Under the pieces are notes generated by a model that made no database searches, was not told the DNA's origin, and saw nothing but the letters and a program-made list of their open reading frames with translations. Positions 1 to 7,838 of a DNA stretch of 64,000 nt are shown piece by piece. The translations under genes and the position numbers were made by a program. The DNA comes from Kribbella jiaozuonensis (GTDB lineage Bacteria; Actinomycetota; Actinomycetes; Propionibacteriales; Kribbellaceae). The stretch lies in NCBI RefSeq assembly GCF_005233875.1, contig NZ_SZPZ01000004.1, positions 744,001-808,000 of the forward strand, given 5' to 3'. The first letter of the stretch is position 1, and every line of letters starts with the position of its first letter.

Positions 1-47
1 ACCCGTAGCCGCCCCGGGGACAGCCGAGCCGAGGCGCGCACGCCCGG

Positions 48-77
48 GGACCTTCCGCGCGAGGACCTTCCGCGCGG
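48..77. repeat. 15-bp tandem repeat, two copies
   Basis: The unit GGACCTTCCGCGCGA/G occurs twice head to tail (48-62 and 63-77), and related GGGGAC blocks flank it. It lies directly upstream of, and in an open frame with, the truncated FAD oxidoreductase that follows. The repeat replaces the sequence expected to encode the flavin-binding N-terminus. Confidence 0.6.
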
Positions 78-87
78 GGACAGGCGG

Positions 88-1050
88 GTGACGCCTGCGG
101 CGCCTCAGCTGGCGGCGATCGGGGCTGGGGCTCGGTTGGCGGATGTGTATCGCGGGCTGCACGAGCACGGGCTGACGATTCCGGCGGGATGTGGGCCGAC
201 GGTCGGGATCGCTGGGTTGACGCTTGGCGGCGGACTTGGCCTGCTGGGGCGGCGGTACGGGTTGACCTGCGATCGGCTCGTCGGGGCGACGGTTGTGCTC
301 GCGGATGGTCGGGTTGTGGAGTGTGCTCAGGGGCGTGAGCCGGATCTGTTCTGGGCACTCCGTGGTGCCGGAGGTGGTCAGTTCGGCGTAGTCACGTCGC
401 TCGAGTTCGCCGCCGTACCGTCCCCGACCGCCACCCGCTTCACCATCACCTGGCCCCGCACCCACGCCGCCGACGTGATCGCCGCATGGCAGACCTGGGC
501 CCCCGACGCCCCGGACACCATCACCGCCAGCCTCGCCGTGACCGCCGACGAGGTGCGCGTCTTCGGCGCAACCCTCGCACCCTTCGACTCCGGTCTCCTC
601 ACCGGCGAGGTCGAACTCCGCAACGGCCTCAGCTGGCCCGACCTCAAACGCAGCTTCTCCGACGAAGACACCCCGGGCGACAGCGTCATCCACAGCAAGT
701 CCGAGTTCTTCAGCTCCCCGCTCCCCCGCGACACCATCGCCCAACTACTAGCCGCCGGCTGTGAGCTGAGCTTCACCCCGATGGGCGGCGCCTACAACCG
801 CGTCCCCGCCGACGCCATCGCCTTCGCCCACCGCGGCGAACGTTTCCTCCTCGAACACACGGGCACCGACCAAACCGCAGTACGACGCTCCTGGTCCATC
901 GCCCACCAGCACGCCTCCGGCCGCCTCTACCCCAACTTCCCCGACCCCGACCTCACCGACCCGACCGCGTACCACGGGCCCAACTACGAGCGCCTGCTCG
1001 CCATCAAGCAGGCATACGATCCAGACCACATCTTCGGAGGCATCAGATGA
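88..1050 (+). CDS. FAD-binding oxidoreductase (berberine-bridge type), N-terminus missing
   Basis: This is the C-terminal two thirds of a PCMH-type FAD oxidoreductase. The protein from the GTG at 88 is 320 aa, whereas family members are usually 420-480 aa. Visible are the flavin-domain motifs PTVGIAGLTLGGGLGLLGR (residues 37-55) and DLFWALRGAGGGQFGVVTS, and the C-terminal BBE motif NYERLLAIKQAYDPDHIF. The usual N-terminal segment with the RSGGHSY flavin-attachment motif is absent. The reading frame stays open to base 1, but the upstream part is low-complexity (Pro, Gly, Asp, Arg) and looks unlike the family, so the gene is either truncated or continues beyond the window. Wobble use changes near base 400, from G/T-rich to strongly C-rich. 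The stop overlaps the next start (ATGA), so the two are probably co-transcribed. Confidence 0.7.
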   Translation: MTPAAPQLAAIGAGARLADVYRGLHEHGLTIPAGCGPTVGIAGLTLGGGLGLLGRRYGLTCDRLVGATVVLADGRVVECAQGREPDLFWALRGAGGGQFGVVTSLEFAAVPSPTATRFTITWPRTHAADVIAAWQTWAPDAPDTITASLAVTADEVRVFGATLAPFDSGLLTGEVELRNGLSWPDLKRSFSDEDTPGDSVIHSKSEFFSSPLPRDTIAQLLAAGCELSFTPMGGAYNRVPADAIAFAHRGERFLLEHTGTDQTAVRRSWSIAHQHASGRLYPNFPDPDLTDPTAYHGPNYERLLAIKQAYDPDHIFGGIR

Positions 1051-1607
1051 TCGTGCTCTACATGACCATGTCCGTCGACGGGTACGTCGTCGGCCCGGAC
1101 GACAGCATGGAAGAGCCGATGGGCCGCGGTGGATTCCGTCTCTTCAACTGGCTCGACGACCGCAACTCCGACGGACCGAGCGGCCAGGTGTACGGCGAAG
1201 CCCAGGCAACCGGCGCCGTCATCGCCGGCCGCCGCACCTTCGAACACGCGGGCCGCTGGGGCGGCGACCACCACGACGGCGTGCCGATCTTCATCCTCAC
1301 CCACCACGTCGACGAGAACGACGTACCACCCGGCAGCGCCCGCTTCGTCACCGACGTCGGCGAGTGCGCCGCCCAAGCCCGCGCCGCCGCCGGCGACCGC
1401 AACGTCCTGGTCCACGGAGCCGGCGCCGCCCAGTCCCTCCTCGCCGCCGGCGAACTGGACGAACTGGAACTCCACGTCGTCCCCGTCCTCCTGGGCCAAG
1501 GCCGCCGCCTCTTCGACAACCTCCCCGCCAACCTCGTCGAACTAGAACAGGTCCGCCAACTCCCCACCCGCGACGTAACCCACCTCCACTACAAGGTCCT
1601 GAAGTAG
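1047..1607 (+). CDS. Dihydrofolate-reductase-like (RibD C-terminal domain) protein
   Basis: A 186-aa protein of the RibD_C/DHFR-like family, which contains NADPH-dependent reductases of unknown substrate. It opens with the typical strand MIVLYMTMSVDGYVVGPDD, has the GRRTFEHAG turn near residues 56-64, and ends with the family pattern VHGAGAAQSLLAAGELDEL followed by PVLLGQGRRLFD. It starts inside the stop codon of the FAD oxidoreductase and is followed without a gap by the SnoaL-like gene, so the three form one operon. The substrate cannot be read from the sequence. It is a stand-alone reductase-like domain and not the bifunctional riboflavin enzyme. Confidence 0.85.
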   Translation: MIVLYMTMSVDGYVVGPDDSMEEPMGRGGFRLFNWLDDRNSDGPSGQVYGEAQATGAVIAGRRTFEHAGRWGGDHHDGVPIFILTHHVDENDVPPGSARFVTDVGECAAQARAAAGDRNVLVHGAGAAQSLLAAGELDELELHVVPVLLGQGRRLFDNLPANLVELEQVRQLPTRDVTHLHYKVLK

Positions 1608-2006
1608 ATGACACTCTCGAAGAAGTCAGCCATCGAAGCCCACTGGCGTGCATCCGAGAGCGGCGACATCGACGCAGAACACGCGATCTACGCGGACGAC
1701 GCCGTACTCGAGTACCCCCAATCCGGCGAACGCTTCCGCGGCCGCTCCACCATCGCAGCCCAACGCAACACCCACCCCGCCGACCGCCACTTCACCGTCC
1801 GCCGCATCCTCGGCACCGCCGACCTCTGGATCACCGAGTGCACCATCACCTACGACGGCGCACCAACCCACTCCGTCTCCATCATGGAATTCACCAACAA
1901 CAAGGTCACCCACGAAACCCAGTACTTCGCCGACCCCTTCCCAGCCCCCGAGTACCGGGCTTCACTCACCGATCAGAGCCAGGGTGGGAGTGGGGCGGCG
2001 GGGTGA
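1608..2006 (+). CDS. SnoaL-like / NTF2-fold protein
   Basis: A 132-aa single-domain protein of the NTF2/SnoaL superfamily. The pattern is a helix (SAIEAHWRASESGDIDAEHAIYADDAV), then LEYPQSGERFRGRSTI, then strands ending in SIMEFTNNKVTHETQYFADPF. The family includes polyketide cyclases, ketosteroid isomerase-like enzymes and many proteins without known activity. The ATG follows the stop of the upstream reductase with no spacing, which suggests translational coupling. The last 34 bases overlap the convergent MDMPI gene. The C-terminal tail (GGSGAAG) is probably not part of the fold. Confidence 0.8.
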   Translation: MTLSKKSAIEAHWRASESGDIDAEHAIYADDAVLEYPQSGERFRGRSTIAAQRNTHPADRHFTVRRILGTADLWITECTITYDGAPTHSVSIMEFTNNKVTHETQYFADPFPAPEYRASLTDQSQGGSGAAG

Positions 2007-2584
2007 CCGTTGGAGGTGATGTTTGTGTAGGGGCGGCCGGCTAGGTAGGCGGCTAGGTCGGGGAGGGGGCCGTTGACGTTGGGGACGTCGGGGCGTTGGG
2101 TGCGGATGTCTTTGCAGAGGGCTTCGAGGAAGTCCGTCGGGAGGTCGGCGAAGGTCAGGCCGGTGGATAGGTCTACGGCGTGGATGAGGACTTCGCGGGA
2201 GCGCATCCAGGGGATTCGGGTGGCGGGGATGGTTGCGCCTTGGGCGGTGCGGACTGGCGTCTGCCATTGGTCGGGCGTGAGGGCCGACATGGCAGCCCCG
2301 AGGGCGGCGGCGGACTCGTCGTACCAGGAGCGGAGTTCGTGGGCGGGGCGGAGGGCGGCGGATTCTATGTCGGCGTTGCGGGCCTCGGCGGACGGATACA
2401 TCGGGCGTTCTTCGCCGGTGCGGGCCCAGTGGACGAGGTTGCCCAGGGCCTCGGCATTGAGGGACAGATGGGCTGCCACATGACGCCGTTTCCAGCCTGG
2501 GAGCGCCGATGGGGCGTCCAGGTCAACCAGTGCCTCGCGGCACTTCGCCGTACCCTCGTCGATCCACTCATCAACCCGAGCCAT
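1973..2584 (-). CDS. Maleylpyruvate isomerase family mycothiol-dependent enzyme
   Basis: A 203-aa protein with the MDMPI (DinB-like) fold, used in actinobacteria for mycothiol-dependent metal enzymes. Likely metal ligands are the His in HVAAHLSLN near residue 39 and the Glu and His of REVLIHAVDL near residue 129. The ATG at 2584 was chosen because the homologous region begins there (ARVDEWIDEGT); the frame is open much further upstream but that part resembles no protein. It is monocistronic, convergent with the SnoaL-like gene and divergent from the regulator at 2672. The substrate is unknown. Confidence 0.8.
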   Translation of the reverse strand: MARVDEWIDEGTAKCREALVDLDAPSALPGWKRRHVAAHLSLNAEALGNLVHWARTGEERPMYPSAEARNADIESAALRPAHELRSWYDESAAALGAAMSALTPDQWQTPVRTAQGATIPATRIPWMRSREVLIHAVDLSTGLTFADLPTDFLEALCKDIRTQRPDVPNVNGPLPDLAAYLAGRPYTNITSNGHPAAPLPPWL

Positions 2585-2671
2585 GACTGGAACGTAGCCG
2601 ACGACGGCGCGGGTTCTTGCAGCGGTGGGGTGTTCTGGTGAGACTGAGCCGATGAAGGAGGGGGCCCCGCC

Positions 2672-3886
2672 ATGGTGACGTCGATCGGGGTGGTGGGACC
2701 GTCGGACCTGGTCACCTCCACCAGCCGGATCCTGAAGGGACTGCGTGGGGTCGAGATCGTCCCGCTGCGATACCGCCGGGAGACCGATACGCCGAAGGTG
2801 ATGGCGAACGCGCCGGGCAGTGTCGACGCGTGGCTGTTCACCGGCGTCGTCCCGTACCAGATGGCCGCCGCGCAAGGCCTGCTCGACCGCCCCGCGGCGC
2901 ACGTCGAGTACACCGGCGCCACACTGATGCGCGCCCTCGTACAACTGCTGAGCGAGGGCCGCGACGTCACCTCGATCAGCATCGACGTACTCGACGAGGC
3001 CGAGGTGCGGGAGACGTTCGACGAGGTCGGGCTGCCGACGAGCGGCGTACGGGTCCTGCCGTACCGGCCCGGGCTGAGCCTCGAGGAGATCCTCGCGTTC
3101 CACCACGAGGCCCGCGCGACTGTCGCGATCACCTGTCTGCGATCGGCGTACGAGAAGCTCCGGACCGAGCAGACCACGCTGCGGCTCGCCCCGTCGGTCC
3201 ACTCGGTGCGCAGCGCGGTCAACAGTCTCCTGCTCGTTCATGACGCTTTGCGCAGTGACGATGCGCAGATCGCCCTCGGCCTGGTCGAGATCTCCCCGGA
3301 CGCCGAGAGCGCGCTCCGCCGCGAGGCCGGCTCGCTCGGCGGCAGCGTCATCCGGTACGACGACAAGCGCTGGCTCGTCATCGCGACCCGCGGACCGCTC
3401 GAGCAGGCGACCGCCGCATTCACCGAGCTGGGCATGCTGACCCGCTTGAAGGAACAATTCGGACCGGTCCGGATCGGGTTCGGCATCGGCGGCTCCGGCA
3501 CCGAGACCGAGGCGCTGGCACGCCGCGCACTCGGTCGCGCCAGGACCGCAGGCCGTACGGCGGCCGTCGTCTCGCTGCGCAACGACATCGATCTCGTGCT
3601 CGTGGGCGGAGCCGCACCACGAGCCCAGCAGCGGTCGAAGCTGCAACTGCTCGCCCAACGCGCCGGCCTGTCGAAGGCAACCCTCGAGCGCCTGCAGGAA
3701 CTCGTCCACGCAACTCCCGACGACGGCCTCACAACCCGCTCGGTCGCCGACTACCTCGGGATTCAGCCGCGTACGGCGCGCCGCGTCCTCAACCGCCTCG
3801 AGCGCGCCGGCCTGGCCGACGCGACCGGGACCCAGCTCGGCACCGGCAGCGGCCGCCCGCTGGTTGTTTACCGCGTTCATCTCTGA
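2672..3886 (+). CDS. Transcriptional regulator: sensor domain, GGDEF-like middle, C-terminal winged helix
   Basis: A 404-aa protein. Residues 1-190 look like a Rossmann/PBP-type sensor (IGVVGPSDLV, DAWLFTGVVPYQ, AITCLRS), resembling the N-terminal domains of PrpR-like and Firmicute-type regulators. Residues about 250-310 look like a degenerate GGDEF/cyclohydrolase-type fold (FGPVRIGFGIGGSGTETEALARRAL) without the GGDEF signature. Residues 345-395 form a winged helix (TTRSVADYLGIQPRTARRVLNRLERAGL). A strong ribosome site, AAGGAGGGGG at 2655-2664, sits 8 bases before the ATG. It is the nearest regulator to the beta-propeller operon 88 bases downstream and reads in the same direction, so it may control it. 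That role is inferred from position only. Confidence 0.65.
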   Translation: MVTSIGVVGPSDLVTSTSRILKGLRGVEIVPLRYRRETDTPKVMANAPGSVDAWLFTGVVPYQMAAAQGLLDRPAAHVEYTGATLMRALVQLLSEGRDVTSISIDVLDEAEVRETFDEVGLPTSGVRVLPYRPGLSLEEILAFHHEARATVAITCLRSAYEKLRTEQTTLRLAPSVHSVRSAVNSLLLVHDALRSDDAQIALGLVEISPDAESALRREAGSLGGSVIRYDDKRWLVIATRGPLEQATAAFTELGMLTRLKEQFGPVRIGFGIGGSGTETEALARRALGRARTAGRTAAVVSLRNDIDLVLVGGAAPRAQQRSKLQLLAQRAGLSKATLERLQELVHATPDDGLTTRSVADYLGIQPRTARRVLNRLERAGLADATGTQLGTGSGRPLVVYRVHL

Positions 3887-3901
3887 TTGTTTCCCGAGCG
3901 G

Positions 3902-3931
3902 TTGACGCGCTGACGCACGTCCGGCTAATTT
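3902..3931 (+). promoter_or_regulatory. Putative housekeeping promoter of the beta-propeller operon
   Basis: TTGACG at 3902-3907, a 17-base spacer, then CTAATT/TAATTT at 3925-3931. It lies 44 bases before the chosen start of the first propeller gene. A start point near 3937 would coincide with an ATG opening a 21-codon out-of-frame leader ORF (3937-4002). Confidence 0.45.
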
Positions 3932-3974
3932 CAGCCATGACCGTAATTCAGTGCGTACTGTCCCGGGAGGCCTT

Positions 3975-5900
3975 GTGGACAAGCGAATCGCACGGGGATT
4001 GATCGCTGCTCTGGTCATCTGCGCAGGACTGGTGAGCGTTTCGGCACCAGCAACAGCCTCAGTTCCGGAGGTGACCGGAAGTCCAACGGTCACCAATCTC
4101 GGGCCGGCATCCGCCGTGACCTCGACCAGCGTCGCCGAACAGGTCGGCGACCGGATCTGGACCATCACCTCCGGCGTCTCCCCCGTCCAGGTCGGCGCGT
4201 TCGACCCGGCCACCAAGACCGTCGACCGCAAGTTCTCACTGCCCACCGGCGCCGGCGCCTGGGCGATGACCCACATCGGCACCGATCTGTACGTCGGCCT
4301 CTACACCCCCGGCGACGTCTACCGGATCGACACGACAACCGGCGCCGCGACCAAGGTGACGCAGTTCGGCTCGTTCATCTGGTCGATCGCGGCGACGCCC
4401 GACGGCAAGATCGTCGCGGGCACCTACCCGGACGGCGCCGTCCACGAATACGACCCCGCCACCGGCGCCACCAGGTCGTACGGCGCTGCCGTCGCCGGCG
4501 AGCAGTACGTCCGCAGCATCGCCGCCGACGCGACCACGATCTACGCAGGTGTCGGCACCAAAGCACACCTGATCGCCATCGACCGCGCCACCGGCGACCG
4601 CCGCGACGTACTCCCGGCCAAGTACGCCGACCGCACGTTCGTCGCGACCCTCGCCCTCGACGGCACGAAGCTCGCCGCGAGCCTCTCCCCCACTGGCACC
4701 ATGCTCGTCTACGACACCACCGACCTCAGCAACCCGGTCGAGGTCCAGACCCCCGGCGGCGACCAGTACATCACCGCGATCACGATCGTCGGCGCCGACA
4801 TCTACCTCGGCACGCGACCGTCCGGCACCCTCTACCGGTACCGCGACAGCACGCTGACCCGCCTCGGTTCGCCGTACGACGGGGCGTACTTCAACCGGAT
4901 CTTCGTCGACGGCTCGACGATCCGGGCCGAGCTGACCAGCCAGGTCGTCGACTTCGACGAGGCCACCGGCGAGTTCACCGGCACCGATCTCGGCCAAGCC
5001 GGTCTGCCGCCCGCACCAGAGCAGGCGATGGCGATCACCGCGACCCCGACGTCCGTGCTCGTCAGCGGCAAGGCCGGCATCCAGGTCCACGACCTCGCCA
5101 CCGGCGCCAGCACGCGCACGTTCCTCCCCGGCGAGGCGAAGACCCTGACCCCGATCGGCCGCGACATCTACCTCGGCGTCTACACGCTGGCCCGGCTCTG
5201 GCAGATGAAGCCGGACGGCTCCGACCTGCACGAGCTCGGCCAGATCGGCAACGAGCAGACCCGCCCGACCGACGCCGCGTACGACGCCCGCTCGCGCAGC
5301 TGGCTGATCTCCACCGAACCCGACTATGGCAGGTACGACGGCACGCTGGTCGAGCAGCACCTCTCGACCGGCCAACGGGAGGTCCACCGCGGCGTCGTAC
5401 CGCAGCAATCGGTCCGCTCGGTGACCACGGCCGACGGCATCGCCTACCTCGGCGGAGCGACCCGGAACAGCCTCGGCACCGACCCGATCTTGCCCGAGGC
5501 AACCGTCGTCGCCTACGACCTGCGCAGCAACAAGGTGCTCTGGACAACCGCTCCGTTGCCCAAGGCACAGAGCTACAGCGATCTCGTCGTCTACCGCGGC
5601 CGCCTGTACGCGACCACCGACGACGGCAGGCTCGCCGTCCTCGATCCACGTACCGGCAAGCTCACCGGCACCGCCGCGATCGGCACCGGCCAGAGCCGCC
5701 TCACGATCGCCCGCTCCGGCCTGTACGGCACCGACAACAAGCGCGTCTTCAAGATCACGCCCGACCTGACGATCACCACCGTCGTCGACAACCTCGGCGC
5801 CGAGATCTACAGCTACCCGCTGATCACGACCTCCCACAACGGCGACGCCCTCTACACGATCAAGGGCCGCGACCTGATCCGCATCGGAGGACTCCGATGA
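3975..5900 (+). CDS. Secreted beta-propeller protein (Sec signal)
   Basis: A 641-aa exported protein built of repeated four-strand blades such as DLYVGLYTPGDVYRID and TIYAGVGTKAHLIAID. The pattern is PQQ/WD40-like with about two seven-bladed halves, and no enzyme motif is visible. The GTG at 3975 is preferred over a GTG 24 bases upstream because GGGAGG at 3965-3970 precedes it and because it gives a clean signal peptide: DKRIAR, a hydrophobic stretch, then a likely cut after SAPATA. The next gene is a full-length paralogue of almost identical size and overlaps its stop by 4 bases. It probably binds or scaffolds a carbohydrate or cell-surface ligand, but that is a guess from fold and context. 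Confidence 0.75.
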   Translation: MDKRIARGLIAALVICAGLVSVSAPATASVPEVTGSPTVTNLGPASAVTSTSVAEQVGDRIWTITSGVSPVQVGAFDPATKTVDRKFSLPTGAGAWAMTHIGTDLYVGLYTPGDVYRIDTTTGAATKVTQFGSFIWSIAATPDGKIVAGTYPDGAVHEYDPATGATRSYGAAVAGEQYVRSIAADATTIYAGVGTKAHLIAIDRATGDRRDVLPAKYADRTFVATLALDGTKLAASLSPTGTMLVYDTTDLSNPVEVQTPGGDQYITAITIVGADIYLGTRPSGTLYRYRDSTLTRLGSPYDGAYFNRIFVDGSTIRAELTSQVVDFDEATGEFTGTDLGQAGLPPAPEQAMAITATPTSVLVSGKAGIQVHDLATGASTRTFLPGEAKTLTPIGRDIYLGVYTLARLWQMKPDGSDLHELGQIGNEQTRPTDAAYDARSRSWLISTEPDYGRYDGTLVEQHLSTGQREVHRGVVPQQSVRSVTTADGIAYLGGATRNSLGTDPILPEATVVAYDLRSNKVLWTTAPLPKAQSYSDLVVYRGRLYATTDDGRLAVLDPRTGKLTGTAAIGTGQSRLTIARSGLYGTDNKRVFKITPDLTITTVVDNLGAEIYSYPLITTSHNGDALYTIKGRDLIRIGGLR

Positions 5901-7825
5901 TCATCTCCCGCCGTACGGCGCTCGCCGGCGCGCTCGCTACCGGCGCAGTCACCGCTCTGCCCACAACCGCCCACGCGGAGGACAGTCCCATCGACGGTTC
6001 CACGCTGCCCACGTCCGGTCCCGCAGTCGTGACGGCAGCCGTCGTCGCGATGGCGGTACACGACGGACACGCCTACCTGATCAGCCGCGGCATCGTGCCG
6101 CCCCGGCTGACCGAGATCGACCTGACCACCCGCAAGGTCACCAGGACCGTCGAGCTACCGACCGGCGAAGGCGGCTGGGGCATCACCGTTGCCGGAGGCA
6201 AGGTGTACGCCGGCCTCTACCCGGTCGCGGACGTCTACTGCTTCGATCCGGTCGACGGATCCGTGACCCACGTCGGCACTCTGGCCGGCGCCGGCGGCTT
6301 CGTCTGGGACATGACGACGGCACCCGACGGCCAGGTGTTCGCGGTCAGCTACCCGAACGGCGCCGTCTGGCAGATCGACCCCGCCACGAACACTCCGACG
6401 CAGCTCGGCGCACCGGTGCCCGGCGCGCAGTACGGCCGGTACGTCGGTGCCGCAGGCAACTACGTGTACGTCGGGATCTACACGCCGTCGCAGCTGGTCG
6501 GGTACGACCGGAGTACGAAGACCTTCCGGGATCTCACGCCGGAGGCGTCGCGCGGGCAGAACTTCGGCCCGTTCGCGGCGACGGACGGCCGGATCTTCGT
6601 CGGCAGCAGCCAGGCGATGCTCAGCATGACGCTCGACGGATCCGATGTTCAGACGGCACCGCTGCCTGCGGGTGAGACGGGCGTCGATGCGATCACGGTC
6701 GCCGCGGACGGAACGGCGTACCTGACGACGAGGACGTCTGGAACGGTCTGGAAGTGGGGACCGGACGGCCTCGTCGCGGTGGCGACCCCGGCCCCTCAGG
6801 ATGAGCACCGCAAGCTGGTGTTCCTCGATGCGACGACGCTGCTCGGCGCGACCGGATCCGGCGTGCTCTGGTGGTTGGACGTCTCCACCGGATCCTTCGA
6901 GCTGCTCGACCTGATCGACGCGGGGTTCGTCCCCGCACCGGACCTGCCGCAGTCGATCGTGCTCGGCGACCCGCATCTGTACGTCGGCGGCCACTGGGTG
7001 ATCACCGAGCACGCCGCGTCGACCACCCGGCGGATCCGCGTCGCGGGCGAGGCGAAGACCCTCACTTGGGTCCGCGGCGAGCTGTACTCCGCGCTGTACC
7101 CGAGCACCGAGGTCGTCCGCGTCAACCCGCGGACCAAAGAAGTCCACAGCTTCGGCACGATCGATCACGAGCAGATCCGCCCCTGGCAAGCCGCGTACGA
7201 CGAGAAGTCCAAGCTCCTCGCAATCGCGTCAGCACCGGGCACCGGCAAGCTCACCGGCGCTCTCACGCTGCTGGATGTGCGTACCGGCGAGCTGGACGTG
7301 CACTACGGGATCCTGCCCGACCAGAGCGTGATGACGGTCTCGATCGTCGACGGTATCGCGTACCTCGGCGGCGACGTGGTCGGCGGCGGAGGCATCACCC
7401 CCACGCGCACCTCGGCAGCGATCGCCGCCTTCGACCTCCGCCGGCGCAAGCTGCTCTGGACCGTGGAACCGCTCGCCGGCGAACGCTCCATCCAGAGCGT
7501 CGCGGTCCACAACGGCATCCTGTACGGCGTACTGAAACGCACCAGCGGCGGATGGTTCCGGTACGACCTGCGGACCAGGACCGTCGTACGCGGTGAGAAC
7601 AAGCTGTCCGGCTACGGCCAGATCCACACTGACCGGACCGGCGTCTACTGTGAGACGAACTTCGGCGGGAACCTGTACCAGCTGGGAGCCGGGCCGGCCA
7701 AGCTGCTCGTCGACAAGCTCGGCGACGGCTGGTACACGGTGCCCCAGCTGACCCCGGTCCGCGGCGCGCGGCACTCGGTGTGGGGCCTCGCCGATCGCGA
7801 CCTCGTCCAACTACCGTTGCCGTAA
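5897..7825 (+). CDS. Secreted beta-propeller protein, paralogue (Tat-like signal)
   Basis: A 642-aa paralogue of the preceding gene. Matching blades include LPTGEGGWGITVAGG against LPTGAGAWAMTHIG, YAGLYPVADVYCFD against YVGLYTPGDVYRID, and RVAGEAKTLTWVRGELYSALY against LPGEAKTLTPIGRDIYLGVY. The N-terminus MIISRRTALAGALATGAVTA carries a twin arginine ahead of the hydrophobic core and ends in TTAHA, so export is likely through Tat, unlike its twin. The ATG lies in the stop codon of the upstream gene. No catalytic residues are recognisable. Its C-terminal half keeps the blade SVMTVSIVDGIAYLGG, shared with the first copy. Confidence 0.75.
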   Translation: MIISRRTALAGALATGAVTALPTTAHAEDSPIDGSTLPTSGPAVVTAAVVAMAVHDGHAYLISRGIVPPRLTEIDLTTRKVTRTVELPTGEGGWGITVAGGKVYAGLYPVADVYCFDPVDGSVTHVGTLAGAGGFVWDMTTAPDGQVFAVSYPNGAVWQIDPATNTPTQLGAPVPGAQYGRYVGAAGNYVYVGIYTPSQLVGYDRSTKTFRDLTPEASRGQNFGPFAATDGRIFVGSSQAMLSMTLDGSDVQTAPLPAGETGVDAITVAADGTAYLTTRTSGTVWKWGPDGLVAVATPAPQDEHRKLVFLDATTLLGATGSGVLWWLDVSTGSFELLDLIDAGFVPAPDLPQSIVLGDPHLYVGGHWVITEHAASTTRRIRVAGEAKTLTWVRGELYSALYPSTEVVRVNPRTKEVHSFGTIDHEQIRPWQAAYDEKSKLLAIASAPGTGKLTGALTLLDVRTGELDVHYGILPDQSVMTVSIVDGIAYLGGDVVGGGGITPTRTSAAIAAFDLRRRKLLWTVEPLAGERSIQSVAVHNGILYGVLKRTSGGWFRYDLRTRTVVRGENKLSGYGQIHTDRTGVYCETNFGGNLYQLGAGPAKLLVDKLGDGWYTVPQLTPVRGARHSVWGLADRDLVQLPLP

Positions 7826-7838
7826 GCAAAGGATTCTT

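Noticed and set aside
2652..2678. Eight-codon ORF overlapping the regulator start
   Set aside because: It uses the Shine-Dalgarno bases themselves as codons and has no ribosome site of its own; probably chance.
2585..4282. Upstream extension of the minus-strand MDMPI frame to a 769-aa protein
   Set aside because: Only the last 203 residues resemble a protein family. The rest is antisense to the regulator and the propeller gene and has shadow-frame composition.
4236..5837. 533-aa minus-strand open frame antisense to the first propeller gene
   Set aside because: Ala/Gly/Val/Arg-rich shadow without any motif; the plus strand has a signal peptide and blade repeats.
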